Below, one piece after another: positions 49,719 through 60,065 of a stretch of DNA of 64,000 nucleotides. Position numbers and translations under genes: made by a program. The stretch is from Galerina marginata (lineage: Eukaryota > Basidiomycota > Agaricomycetes > Agaricales > Galerinaceae): positions 1,674,001 through 1,738,000 of the forward strand of contig JAECYW010000012.1 of the NCBI GenBank assembly GCA_023014335.1, given 5' to 3'. The notes beneath the pieces are model-generated. The model saw only the letters and a program-made list of their open reading frames with translations, was not told the DNA's origin and did not search any database. Positions within the stretch are counted from its first letter, which is position 1, and each line of letters starts with the position of its first letter.

Positions 49719-50112
49719 TTAAGAGCCTGTGCAAACTTGGGCCGCCGCGATTATCGATTCAGTCCCACCGAAAGTAATTGAATCTACATCTTCAGATTCA
49801 CCGGCCTGCCGGATAAAAGCATGGTAGGCTCCGTGGATCGTTGCGGTACCAGGCACGATCGACACCACACAATTCTCGTCATAAGCCTCGCAGACGGCCA
49901 GGAATCCGGGATTCAGGATTAAATCAGTAGCCCGGAGCAACAGCTCATCGAGGGTAAATTTATTCCGTAAGAGTGTGCCATGCCCCTGGGCGTTGGCGAT
50001 TAGTATTCGGTGCAAAAGATGCGACTATCGCGGGTTGCACTGACTTGCTAATGCACCATGGTTTTGCTTCGCATGACAGAGACACCCTGTAGGATTTTGT
50101 GGGGTTTGGCAT
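49719..50112 (-). CDS. Small hypothetical protein, two exons
   Basis: Exons 50086-50112 (MPNPTKSYR) and 49719-50024 give 110 residues; the 61-nt intron runs gtgtct to cgatag. The sequence looks structured (LLHRILIANAQGHGTLLRNK, FTLDELLLRATDLILNPGFL) but I recognise no family. Two cysteines lie in the middle and one near the end; there is no signal peptide or membrane helix. The frame, splice phase and amino-acid composition support a gene; the start could instead lie further upstream. Confidence 0.45.
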
Positions 50113-51113
50113 GACCTTCCTGAGGGAAACGTATTTAGTAACCGAAGTAAACTGAAGGATGAACATGAGCCTGCTTAATCTGGAAAGTTTATGTCTTCAT
50201 CGTGCAAATAAATGCCGTTCACCTGGCTAAATACACCTACACGGGCCTATACACATGTCCTACTTTTGACATCGTGATAGGATGCGTTTGGCGGTGAAAA
50301 ACGAGGGCTGGTGGTGCAGTTGTCGCCTGTCAGGTTCCCGACGGGAGCCGGAGAGTTTCTGGGCCTTGAGGCCTTGACGGTCCACCAGGGTTCACATCCC
50401 GACCCCCTTCCAAAAGTGGTCACGTTGGTCAGGCGACGAAGTAGAAACGCGATCGGCACACAGCGAAGCAAAATGAGAAAGCGGCTTTGTGATGGAGATA
50501 CGACCCGAGAACGTGTTGAGGGAGAGTTTTACAGCACGGAGATTAAGGAAGGAATGTCAAGAAATACTTGAATTGCTTAATGGGGTTCATATTGAATACA
50601 ATCAGAAACGAACAATGAGACGCCTATTTCAGGTCTGTGGAGACAGACGTTCGAAAAGGTTAGTCATGTTGGAAGGCGACCTGCAGGTGTAAAGAAAAAG
50701 AAATCGGCAACGTACAGAATTACGTTGTCAACAAAGACAACGGCCTTCTTGACTGACACTTTTGTCAGGGAGGGAAATTTCTTTGGAGCCTTGAACTACT
50801 GAAATGCGAGCCTTTGGAACAAAATCAGAAACGATTTTAATATCTGTCCATTTTGACCGACAACAAAAATGATTCGAAAAGGTCAGTCGCAAAGAGGGAT
50901 GAGAGCCATAGAAATTGACGACGTACGGAAATATATTTTCGAATAATCAGCACAAGAAATCAACTGCGAGCGATAAATGTTCGAGACGAAGATTAAGTGA
51001 GTCCAATGAAAAATGAAGAACACTTGGGTCATTCAGTAGTGTACAATTTACATCCAGAATAGAGCCAGGAATGAAGCAATGGCCTCAAAACCTATATTAC
51101 AACTCATGCCCAT
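50113..51113. other. Intergenic region with decayed copies of the DUF202 gene end
   Basis: 1 kb downstream of the DUF202-type gene. It holds at least two degenerate minus-strand repeats of that gene's last membrane helix and following splice donor (annotated separately). The rest shows no gene. Confidence 0.4.
50640..50990 (-). repeat. Degenerate tandem copies of the 3' end of the DUF202-type gene
   Basis: On the minus strand, the intact gene near 51186-51215 reads cttcttgtgctcatcgttcg then agatatttctgtatgtc. A similar stretch at about 50925-50970 reads ttcttgtgctgattattcga then aaatatatttccgtacgtc. A third, weaker one at about 50700-50740 ends attctgtacgttg. The two decayed copies also share gactgacc/gactaacc + ttttcgaa and a later cgtttctgatt. 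Spacing is about 220-250 bases. They look like remnants of tandem duplication, not functional exons. Confidence 0.5.
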
Positions 51114-51783
51114 CTACGGCTATATTTGAAATTGTCAGTAACAAGGTTGAAATAGGCAGCATGCCTGCCAAAAGCAATGACATACAGAAATATCTCGTCG
51201 AACGATGAGCACAAGAAGCGCAATCTCAACCGCAGCCACAACCACTGTGACTTGGACGACTGACCATCCTGCGGTGACAAATGGGCGGCCGAAGATCCGT
51301 GTGCCCTCCTGCCCTTTGGTTTTGATGCAGTGGTCGATTCGATGGGCTTCTTTGTGCCGGTCTGCGAAGTCGTGTGTGGAGTGCCGGGCCCGAATAAATG
51401 ATAAGACAAACAAAAGGGCTCCTAGTATAGCGAAGAGAAGTCCAACTACAAATGCAGGAGTAAAGTAACCTTCAGCAACCTTTTGAAGAAGGATGATTGG
51501 GCACTCACTCCGATGAAAGCTTGGGTCGAACAGTCGTAAAATAGTCAACGAGTAACCCAGAGCTCCGAGAGCAGTACGGCTGTATGCTCCGTGAAACGTT
51601 CGTTGTCTGGCTCTTATTTCTACTAGTTCATTAACATCCGCCGCGACGAAAGAATGTCGACGGTGCCCTCTGAGATGTTCAAGTCGAGTTCAAGTTGAGG
51701 TCAAGTCACGATTAGTGAAGTTCTGAACAGTTAATCGCCGGGACTCGCCTGTACGTATGTCGGGAAGGTTCAGTGCCTTCCAT
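51114..51783 (-). CDS. DUF202-type small membrane protein
   Basis: Three exons (51755-51783, 51186-51669, 51114-51119) give 172 residues. The segment RARQRTFHGAYSRTALGALG followed by YSLTILRLF matches the DUF202/YidH pattern (R-T-x-x-x-x-x-R-T-A/S in the first helix). Two further helices follow: TPAFVVGLLFAILGALLFVL (about 75-95) and WSVVQVTVVVAAVEIALLVL (about 140-160). Members are small membrane proteins of fungi and bacteria of mostly unknown function, some linked to vacuole/VTC proteins. The last exon is six bases (Pro, stop) after an intron with a TACTGAC branch point. The first exon is inferred from frame alone (start 51783). Divergent from OXA1. Confidence 0.6.
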
Positions 51784-52060
51784 TACTATTTCTGCGCGTT
51801 ACCCAAGGAAGTGGCCTCTGAGCGCTCAGTACTCAGTACTCAGTGGCGCGATAACATTGGCTGTTACACCATGGACTTTGGACGAGGCAGGGTCATTGGG
51901 TGTAAACAGATCACGTGTAAAGGCCAAAGCTTCCGACGCGACCAGAAAAATAAATGCTCTTAATTTCTTTCGCGACAACCAAAACCTCCTTTGTTCAGTC
52001 TTTCTGAATATAAAGAAAACTACAAAAGGAAACCCCGGTGGACTGCGGGGTGATCCAAAA
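51784..52060. promoter_or_regulatory. Shared promoter region of the DUF202-type and OXA1 genes
   Basis: 277 bases between divergent starts. Contains a CACGTG palindrome at 51912-51917 and a short direct repeat (actcagtactcagt, about 51829-51842). Promoter function follows from position only. Confidence 0.4.
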
Positions 52061-53629
52061 ATGGTGTTTTCCAGCTCGGTTGGTCTTGGAATTCGGCAGG
52101 GAACTTTGCGGACGTCTTCGAAGGGGTGCGTATTCAAAGATGACTTCAAGTATGAACCTGTGTTGACCAGGTGGCTTGCGGCTGTTTAGTTTGAAGGTTA
52201 CGTCTATACGTTTCTGTCGTTCTGATGCGCGGCTGTTTTCTTCAACGTTACTGGTGAGAGCTATGCAATTTTGTCAGCTCTTAGTCCGTTGACCCCAACA
52301 AGCCTTCAACACGCACAGGTCGTAAATTTAACGTTACTCAACCCCCAGTAACTTCACGGAACCTGTCATTATGGGGCTGGGGCTCTGCCTCGAAAACGAC
52401 GCCACCTCCGGCTGATGAGGCCTCCAATGCCGTGGAGGAAACCTCGACAAGTGCAACACCAACTGAGAGCACCCCAACACCTGTGGCAGATTCTTCATCA
52501 CCTATAGACGCCTCCTCTTTCCTAACCGATACATCAGCTGCTGTCGAGGGTGCCAGCAGTTCGGCGGATGCTGAACCCATCCTTTCTGGTGTCACGGATG
52601 CCATCATCAATAACGTCCCAGCGGCGCTTCAGTATGGCGATCTTGCCGCTATGGGTCTGGTAGGATGGTCGCCAGCCGGTCTCGTTCGGTGGTCTATGGA
52701 AATTATTCATGTTACCGCCGGTATTCCATGGTTCTGGACAATCGTTGCCGGAAGTGCACTGTGGAGATTGGTGTGTGTCCCGCTTGCGGTTAAGGGCATG
52801 CAAGCGTCGGCGCGTATGCAACCCTATCAAAAGGAGCTCCTGGCTCTGCAAGAAAATATCAAGAAAACAACAGCCACGAAGGACCCGATCGAAGTCAAGA
52901 AGGCTAGCCTTATGATGCAAGAGTTCTACAAGAAACACAACATCAACCCATTGGGTGGGGTTGTTTCGCTGATTCAACTGCCTATTACCCTCGGTTTGTT
53001 CTTTGGCGTGCAGAAACTTTGCAAATTGCCTCTCGAACAATTGAAGGATAGCGGGTTTAGCCTGTTACCCGACTTGACGGTGGCGGATCCGACGTACATC
53101 ATGCCACTTGCGCTGTGCGCTATGATCAATGCCCAGATTCTGGTATGCTTGCTTTCCCATCTTATTGGCTGGTACTTCTGCTGATGATTGCCATCAAGGT
53201 TGGTGCAAGGGATATCAACACCGCAGAAAGACCTGATATGGGTCATTTCATGAACGTCTTCAGAATTTTGACGATACCTGGAGTTTTCTTTATGGCCTCC
53301 TTCCCATCCGTAAGTTGCAAGGTTTCTCCGGGTTACTTACCACTTGCAAATTCTGATGCTTTTTCTAGGGCCTCCTCTTATCACTTATGACCACGGCATT
53401 CCTCACGACTGTACAATCACTCGTCCTGCGCTTGCCCGCTGTTCGTCGCTACCTAGACATGCCCATCTCTCCTCCAAGTGCTCAAGGACGGCTTCCTCCA
53501 ATCCTGAGTACCTTCCGCCGAGGCAAGTCTTGGTTTACAGACGACTTGAACAACAGAGTAGAAAAGGCGCGTCGGGAAGCTCTAGAAAGACAGCGGGCTG
53601 CCAAACGGGCAACAAAGAGACGGCTTTGA
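52061..53629 (+). CDS. OXA1: Mitochondrial inner-membrane insertase Oxa1
   Basis: Five exons (52061-52125, 52190-52253, 52303-53142, 53199-53309, 53369-53629) give 446 residues. The N-terminus is rich in Ser, Arg and Leu and low in acids (RQGTLRTSSKG, FCRSDARLFSST), as for a mitochondrial targeting peptide. The YidC/Oxa1 domain follows: AGIPWFWTIVAGSALWRL, VKGMQASARMQPYQKELLAL, NPLGGVVSLIQLPITLGLFF, VFRILTIPGVFFMASFPSGL. The C-terminus is basic (KARREALERQRAAKRATKRR), as in Oxa1 proteins that bind mitoribosomes. It inserts mitochondrially encoded proteins such as Cox2. The Thr/Ser/Pro stretch after NLSLWGWG is a linker. Exons 1-2 were chosen by phase; the start ATG is the first in that chain. 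Confidence 0.92.
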
Positions 53630-54287
53630 TCGACATACCTATAGTATATCCTCATAATTATAATTGCACCCTCACTCCCTTTATCGGTCTTCATGAATTG
53701 TCGTCCAGAACCTCTCACTCAACCTAACCCGATTGCAACAGTCATATGTCATTAATGTGATTTTTCACGACGTTTCCTTGACTTCTTTGACTATGAATCT
53801 ATTCTCTGGCTACCAAAAATTTTGGAAAAACGCGAGTATCCTAGACTCGATCGAATCCAATGGAAACCTTCATCGGTGGTTGTCCTACTCATCGGCCGAG
53901 ATTAGTTTGACTGGAGAGTTAAGGTCTGAGGGTCTCCTGTGCACTGCAACCAAGAAGATTCACGGTTAAACTTATGGATACCTAATCAAATTGCTGCTAC
54001 GTTATTCAACGAAATAATGGGCTGTTGGCCTATGCCAGGGACGGCAATTTACCAAGGAATCGTGTGGAAGACCCAAGGAAGACCACACTCCGTCGAAAAT
54101 ACATGCAATGATGCACGCCTTGACAGAGTCCATTGATGGGTTTGCTTACATCAGCCGTATATCCAATGGCAAAAGTCGAGACTGGGCTTGTTTCGTACAC
54201 TTTACACAACCTCGGAAAGCTGTCAAGACCTTCCAACGACCGTCTCTGTGTAGACCTTTACTGTGTCTCCACGAAATCACGGCAAAA
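53630..54287. other. Intergenic region
   Basis: 658 bases between two rightward genes. The NHX frame stays open upstream to an ATG at 54108, but the sequence there lacks family features, so I treat it as leader. Confidence 0.4.
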
Positions 54288-56740
54288 ATGTCCTTCAAAG
54301 TGGCCTCAGTGACCCATGCAGCCGCAGCTGCGGCTTCAACGACACCGGCGGGAGCAGTGGGGGACGAGGAATATTATTCATCGTGGTCACTTTTCCTCGT
54401 CTGCATGCTGCTAATACTCTCGCTGTTGACATCGTACTACCTTCAAATTAAACGAATACGCGCTGTCCACGAAACTCTGGTATCGATATTTGCTGGAATG
54501 TTTGTCGGTTTGATCATTAGGCTCGCACCTGGGACGATGATTCGGGAGATCCTGGTGAGTAACAAGTCTGTATAGTTGGGGGTGAATTGGGGATATGGAA
54601 CGCGGTTTGTTCTGAAGGCGCTCGCCTGGCTGGTTTCTTGGCAAGATGTGCAAGTTACCTGTCATAAGAACCAACCCTCCATTGTTGTTATTAAAAAAGC
54701 AGCTGACTTAAACTTCTTGTAGACATTCAAGCATACTTTATTTTTCAACTTATTGCTTCCCCCGATCATCTTAAATTCGGGATATGAGCTCAAACAGGTA
54801 CGTATTGCGGTCCTGTGTCTTGGGTTTTCTGATTGTGTCCTAGGATAATTTCTTCCGAAATTTCGGCTCTATCCTCATATTTGCCTTCCTTGGGACCTTC
54901 ATATCCGCAGTCGGTGTTGGGTACGTTGCGATATCCAATCTTCCTTCCATGTCTCTCCTTAACACTCACAGCAAAGGGTCCTTGTGTTTATCTACTCGTA
55001 CCTTGGTATTGATACGGACAAGCTACCGTTGATTGAATGCCTCATATTTGGGTCAACGCTTTCTGCAACGGATCCCGTCACTATCCTGGCCATCTTCAAC
55101 CAATACAAAGTTGATCCCAAACTCTACACTGTCATTTTTGGCGAGAGTTTGATCAACGATGCCGTTAGTATCGTCATGTATGAGTAAGTCAATCGGTTTT
55201 TATCGTCCTTTCATACAGCATTTTAATCTAAAACTTTCTAAGGACTCTGAGCCAGTTTCATGGCACAGAGGTGTATGTCCAGTCCATCTTCCACGGCATA
55301 GGCATCTTCTTGCTGTCATTCAGTGTATCGATGGCTCTAGGTGTTGCTTTTGGCCTAGCAACTTCGCTGATGCTCAAGCACTCGTATCTCCACCTCTACC
55401 CCTCCATCGAATCCTGCCTAGTCGCATTGTGTGCATACACATGTTACTTTTTCTCAAACGGCCTTTCAATGTCCGGCATCGTATCCTTATTATTCTGCGG
55501 CATCACGCTAAAACACTACGCTTATCATACGATGTCGCGGAGGACACAACGGGCCACCAAATACATTTTCTCCACTCTCGCCCAGCTATCGGAGAACTTC
55601 ATCTTCATCTACCTCGGCATGTCACTTTTCACCAGCGCTCCTGTATCAGAACCTGTCTTCAGTTACGTGAAGCCGGTATTCATCATCATCACCACCATTG
55701 CGGTCGTTTTTACGCGATACGCAGCCGTGTTCCCTCTTTCAGAAGCGATCAACCTTTTCCAAAAACATGTTCGTGGCCAGAGGCAAGAAGAACTCCCGCA
55801 TTCTTACCAGATGATGCTCTTTTGGGCGGGTCTGCGAGGTGCCGTTGGCGTTGCTCTCGCTGCCGGATTTAATGGCCCCAACGCACAGATGATGCGCACA
55901 ACGGTGCTCATTGTCGTTGTATTAACAGTTGTCATTTTCGGTGGCACGACAGCGAGGATGCTGGAAGTGCTTGGCATTAGGACAGGTGTTGAAGATGATG
56001 CAGCAGTCAGCAGCGACGAAGACGAACCAGTGCAGCCTCCAGGAAGAACTGCTTGGGTGGGACGAGGAGGAAACGGAAACCCTGGTCGCTGGAGTAGATT
56101 CCCGGACGAAGACTCGAGCGCTCTCCATACACCTGGTGGCCCTCGCGCAGCAGCAGGCCACATTGGAGCGCATTACGCATCGCGCCTGTACAACCATCAA
56201 TTCCAAAACCACCACGACAACGGGCCACTTTCTCCTGTCACCGGCCAGGCCATCTTTTCATCTGCCTCGTCAGACTCGTACGACTCGGACGCGGGTGAGG
56301 TCCTACCGCTCGCGCCTACAGCCGTCGACAACGCCAATGCCCCGAACAGTTCCACCAACACCTCGCATCCACCACGACAAAACAGCCTCACGGCCTCGAT
56401 GGGCATCGGCGAAGACGGCAAGTGGTTCCAGGCGCTCGACGAGCGATACCTGCTGCCCATTTTCTCCAACGCCACGGCGAGCCGGACGTTCCACGCGCGA
56501 CGAGCACGGCGGTCGACGTCTGGGCTTGCAGGGAGTGCAAACCACAGCAATGTTGACTCCCCGGCAGACAGCGAAGACGAGGTGGATCTGTCCGGCCAGG
56601 ACGTAGAGATGGGGCGGCAGGGGAACACGGGCACGACCAATGTACGGACGATGTCGGTGTCGGTGGATGATAGTCGGATAGAGCGGGGACTTCCAAGTCC
56701 TGTGCTGAGGAATAATGGCTCTGGGGAACGTTTCTCATGA
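54288..56740 (+). CDS. Endosomal/vacuolar-type Na+(K+)/H+ exchanger (NHX/NHE family)
   Basis: Five exons (54288-54554, 54723-54797, 54844-54920, 54977-55183, 55243-56740) give 707 residues. About 450 N-terminal residues form a CPA1 exchanger: [17 protein letters not shown] (amiloride-site region), [55 protein letters not shown], and [14 protein letters not shown]. The ND and TDP motifs of the transport core are intact. The C-terminal 250 residues are cytosolic, Ser/Asp/Asn-rich and probably disordered. It probably exchanges luminal H+ for cytosolic Na+ or K+ in endosome or vacuole membranes, as yeast Nhx1 does. Exon 4 ends within the conserved MYE; GA joins G across the 55184-55242 intron. 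Convergent with the Galpha gene. Confidence 0.93.
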
Positions 56741-57862
56741 TGGACTGCCTGCTAAGTTTGCTCTCGTTGTTGTGGTGTCATGTGTTATGCCTTCCCCTCC
56801 GACTAAATACCTATTCTAATACCAACCTTCGCTCTCCAACGTACATACATCATCCCTGCCCCTCGATTGGCTTACATAGACAGCTGGAGCTGATCCCCGA
56901 CTGAAACGTATACATACTTTATGATCTGATTATATATGCCTCCGCAATCCTTCCGCGGTCATAGCTACTGCAATAGTGATTGTGATACCTCTACTTGTCT
57001 GGCTTATACTCGAGTGGTACCTGTGTACTAAATCAGAGACAAACGAAGCCTGACCCATCCAGTCGGGATATAGAGTGTTTGAAAGGACTGTTGCATTTGG
57101 TACTCGAAGCTCAGTGTGTAGCAGAAAGCAAAAAAAAAATTGACTAAGGGAGAAAGAGATGAAGCGATAGTAGAGTCGATACAGAGCAGATACACAGAGA
57201 TGTAAGTAACTATGTGTATAGGAGAGGCGTGAGGGTGGCGCTGAGTAGTGAAAAGGAAGAGGCTTGCTGGAGAGAGAAAGTACAAAAGTGCGGTTACGTG
57301 CCGAAGAAAAATCCCATGACGAGAGAGAAGAAAGCCTCAGACAAAGACAGAACGTGAAATGGCGGGGATTATGGTAGATGAGGCGTCCTGGTGCTAGTGT
57401 GGAGTCGGCGTTGGGATGAGTAAGTGAGGCGGAGGCGGGCTACAGTGATGATTGGTATGATGTCGTGAATAGGGTAGGAATGGAATGGGGAGAAGGGAGA
57501 GGAAAAAAGGGACGCGCCGTCGTAATCATACAGTAAGTACTAAAATTCGTTAAATGAGACGAAAGATATGGCCAATAGTCTATCTCTGTGTATCTGGAAG
57601 GAGGAATGGGATTGGATAGAAGATAACCCGAGTGTGATGGTGGTAGAAGATGGCGGGTGTGGGTGGCGTGGGCGGTGTCATAGAAGATAGAAAAGTAAAA
57701 CGGGGTAAGGAGGAATAAGGGGAAACCGATGCGCCCGAAGTAGAATTAAGGGGGCAAAAACCAATTAGGTACCGGATAAGTTGAGTCCCAAGATGCGAAC
57801 ACGAATATAGATGGATGGAAGGACCGGGTAGGGTGGGTGGGGTGGAAAACTTGGTGATGAAT
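56741..57862. other. Intergenic region between convergent genes, purine-rich on the + strand
   Basis: 1.1 kb with no gene. From about 57120 to 57860 the + strand is strongly enriched in G and A (gggagaaagagatgaa, agagagaagaaag, ggggagaagggagagg). On the minus strand, where the Galpha gene is read, this would be a long pyrimidine-rich 3' flank. Confidence 0.5.
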
Positions 57863-60065
57863 CTACATCAGATCAGCACGACGTAGATGTTCCCGAAGGA
57901 TGGACTCTTCCACTGCTCCTAATGTCACAGCTGTAGACCGTGTATCCTAAAACGAACGAGAACAAGAGGATTGAATGAGGACAATGGCTTGGATAAATAT
58001 CATCAGCGAGAGTACGTACGATGACAGAGGTTAGGTGAACGTAGAATGGGCGTTGGACAGGCGAGTGATTCCGTGAGATTTCCTTGAAGTGTTGTTGGAA
58101 ATCTATGGAAAAACGAAACCTCAGCATCAACATTTCAAACCCCAAAGAAAGTAAAAACGCGTACATTTCGTGGCCGTGGCCAGGTCGTTTTTCCTTTCAC
58201 CGAAGCTAGGCACAGAGTCCCGTATTCGAACCCCTCGCTGGAGCTTGGCTTGTAATAAATCGCATTTGTTGAGGACTGCATCATCACATTGTAGGAGAAA
58301 TGAAAAGAAGGTCGTCAGCATCTCCTAGAAACACCCAAATAGAGACATAGAGGATGTGGCATGGAAGATGGGCGGAAAAGGACATACAGAGGATGATCTG
58401 CGTTCGAGAGAGAAGTTTACACGAGCACACGGACCGCCAAAGAAGGTAGCTGTCTTCTAATCTGTTGACCCTGCGATCTTCTGCTAATTTTTCATCGAAT
58501 GGCGATACTAGAATAACAGAGTATGGGTAAGAACATGAGAGCAGGCTAGTTTTGGTAATACGCACTCGGTCTGTAACCATGGAAAGAAAAAGAATGAGAT
58601 ATGAGGAAGCTGGGCAATTTAAGTTTTCACTCACGCAAGGAAGATGATAGCATCGACTGGAGAGAGATAATCAATATCAAAAACGACACACGAAGGTGTG
58701 AAATGGGCGTACCATCGTCGAAGTATGGATACCAGGCGCCTCTCTGTTATCTCTCTGGTTAGCAACCGAATGTAATTTTGGAGCGTTCGAAGTACTCACA
58801 CTACTCCGTGTCCCACCAACGTCATACAGTCTCCATTCCTGACCCATAGTACGACCTGGAGAAAACAAAGACCATCATCAGTATGGAAGGAGCAATATTC
58901 CGACCGATATTCATACCGTGATCAAAGATGAATCTGTATTCTTGAACACCGAGGGTCCGTAGGCGAGCTCGAATCACATCATCATCCGTGGGTTGATAAT
59001 CCCGGTTCGCAATTCGTTCGGTATCATTAATGAAGCTTGGAATTCGTTAATGAAAATCAATAGCTGTGTGAAGAAGGGGTTACTCACAAACCCGGCGCGT
59101 CCTCCAAACGGACCTTGCGCCTGTTCAACGTCTCTCCCACGATGTCATCCTCCCACAAAGCCTTGATATCGTCGCGACACGAGGCAATGACTTCGACGAT
59201 GTCGTCCTCCGCGTCCGTTTCCTTGGCCTTCCCTTTCGCAGTGGAGCTGCTCGGACTCGAATTACCGCTATCTTGCCGCGTGGGGTTCTTTGTGCGGAAC
59301 TTATCGAGGGCCGTTTTCCAACCGTTGGATGAGTTAATGGAGAACTCTTGGAGTGCACGGCGATTCGCCGGCGCGGGCTGTTCAAAGGCCGCTGCGGTGT
59401 TCACAGAGGTGGAGTGTGGCTCAAGACTGGCGGTGCCGAGCCGGTGCTCCAACGCGTGCTGGACGTTGCTGAGAGGCCCGAGGCGCATTCGCAGCACGCG
59501 GTGCTGCTCGGTGAATTTGAGACGGGGTAAGGCTCTTGGAGGTCTGGGCCCAGAGAGATCCTCCTGCGAGTCGTCGGGGTTGTATGGAAGGTCGGACATC
59601 TCGCTTGTGAGGTGTGCGAGAATTTCGTTGACGTTGCGGACGAGGTTGAGGAAGATAACGGCTCGCCAGGCCGCGCGTTCCTCGTACCACTCTCGTCGCG
59701 CGTATGTCAGTTGGAAGTCTGAAGTAGGATTAAAATTTTAGTTGTTGGACTCTATAGAGACGTGTCAACTCGTACTTTTCAATGTGGCGGTTTTTCCACT
59801 TTCACTTTGGCCTAGATGAACACATATGAGGCTGTAGTTGGATATGATGGCGTGAAAGAGACGCACCGAGCAAGAGGAGCTTCACCGGTTTCTTTTTCCT
59901 TCTGTCTGCCTCTCTTTCCTTCCGAATTTGCTCGTCAATCTCATCACTAATCCTTTTTGCCTCAGCCTCTGCAGCCTCGCGTACTAGCCGCTGCTCATAG
60001 GTTTCATCCGGAGGTGGGGCTATAGCCAAGGTCAGTGGATCAAGGTCATCCAGCGACCGGGGCAT
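57863..60065 (-). CDS. Atypical large G protein alpha subunit
   Basis: Twelve exons give 498 residues, against about 350 in usual Galpha: 59867-60065, 59776-59811, 59088-59718, 58917-59035, 58800-58855, 58713-58743, 58635-58656, 58566-58570, 58388-58507, 58165-58275, 58020-58102, 57863-57946. P-loop GQSESGKTATLK; switch I RARLRTLGVQEYRF keeps the Arg; switch II reads YDVGGTRSS, with Thr in place of the catalytic Gln; base-binding LNKCDLL; near the end LTSVID. There is no N-terminal MGxxxS myristoylation signal. About 130 extra residues sit in the helical domain (Ser/Thr/Lys-rich). Exon 8 is a 5-nt microexon; together with its neighbours it restores LAPISPFDEKLAEDRR. Such large Galpha-like proteins are expanded in Agaricomycetes; signalling role and intrinsic GTPase rate are unknown and the latter probably low. 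Confidence 0.9.

Noticed and set aside
50311..50440. tRNA-like B-box (GGTTCACATCC) on the + strand
   Set aside because: No matching A-box, cloverleaf or acceptor stem could be folded around it.
54108..54287. Upstream in-frame extension of the NHX gene
   Set aside because: The added residues show no exchanger features, and the ATG at 54288 lies just before the first plausible exchanger sequence.
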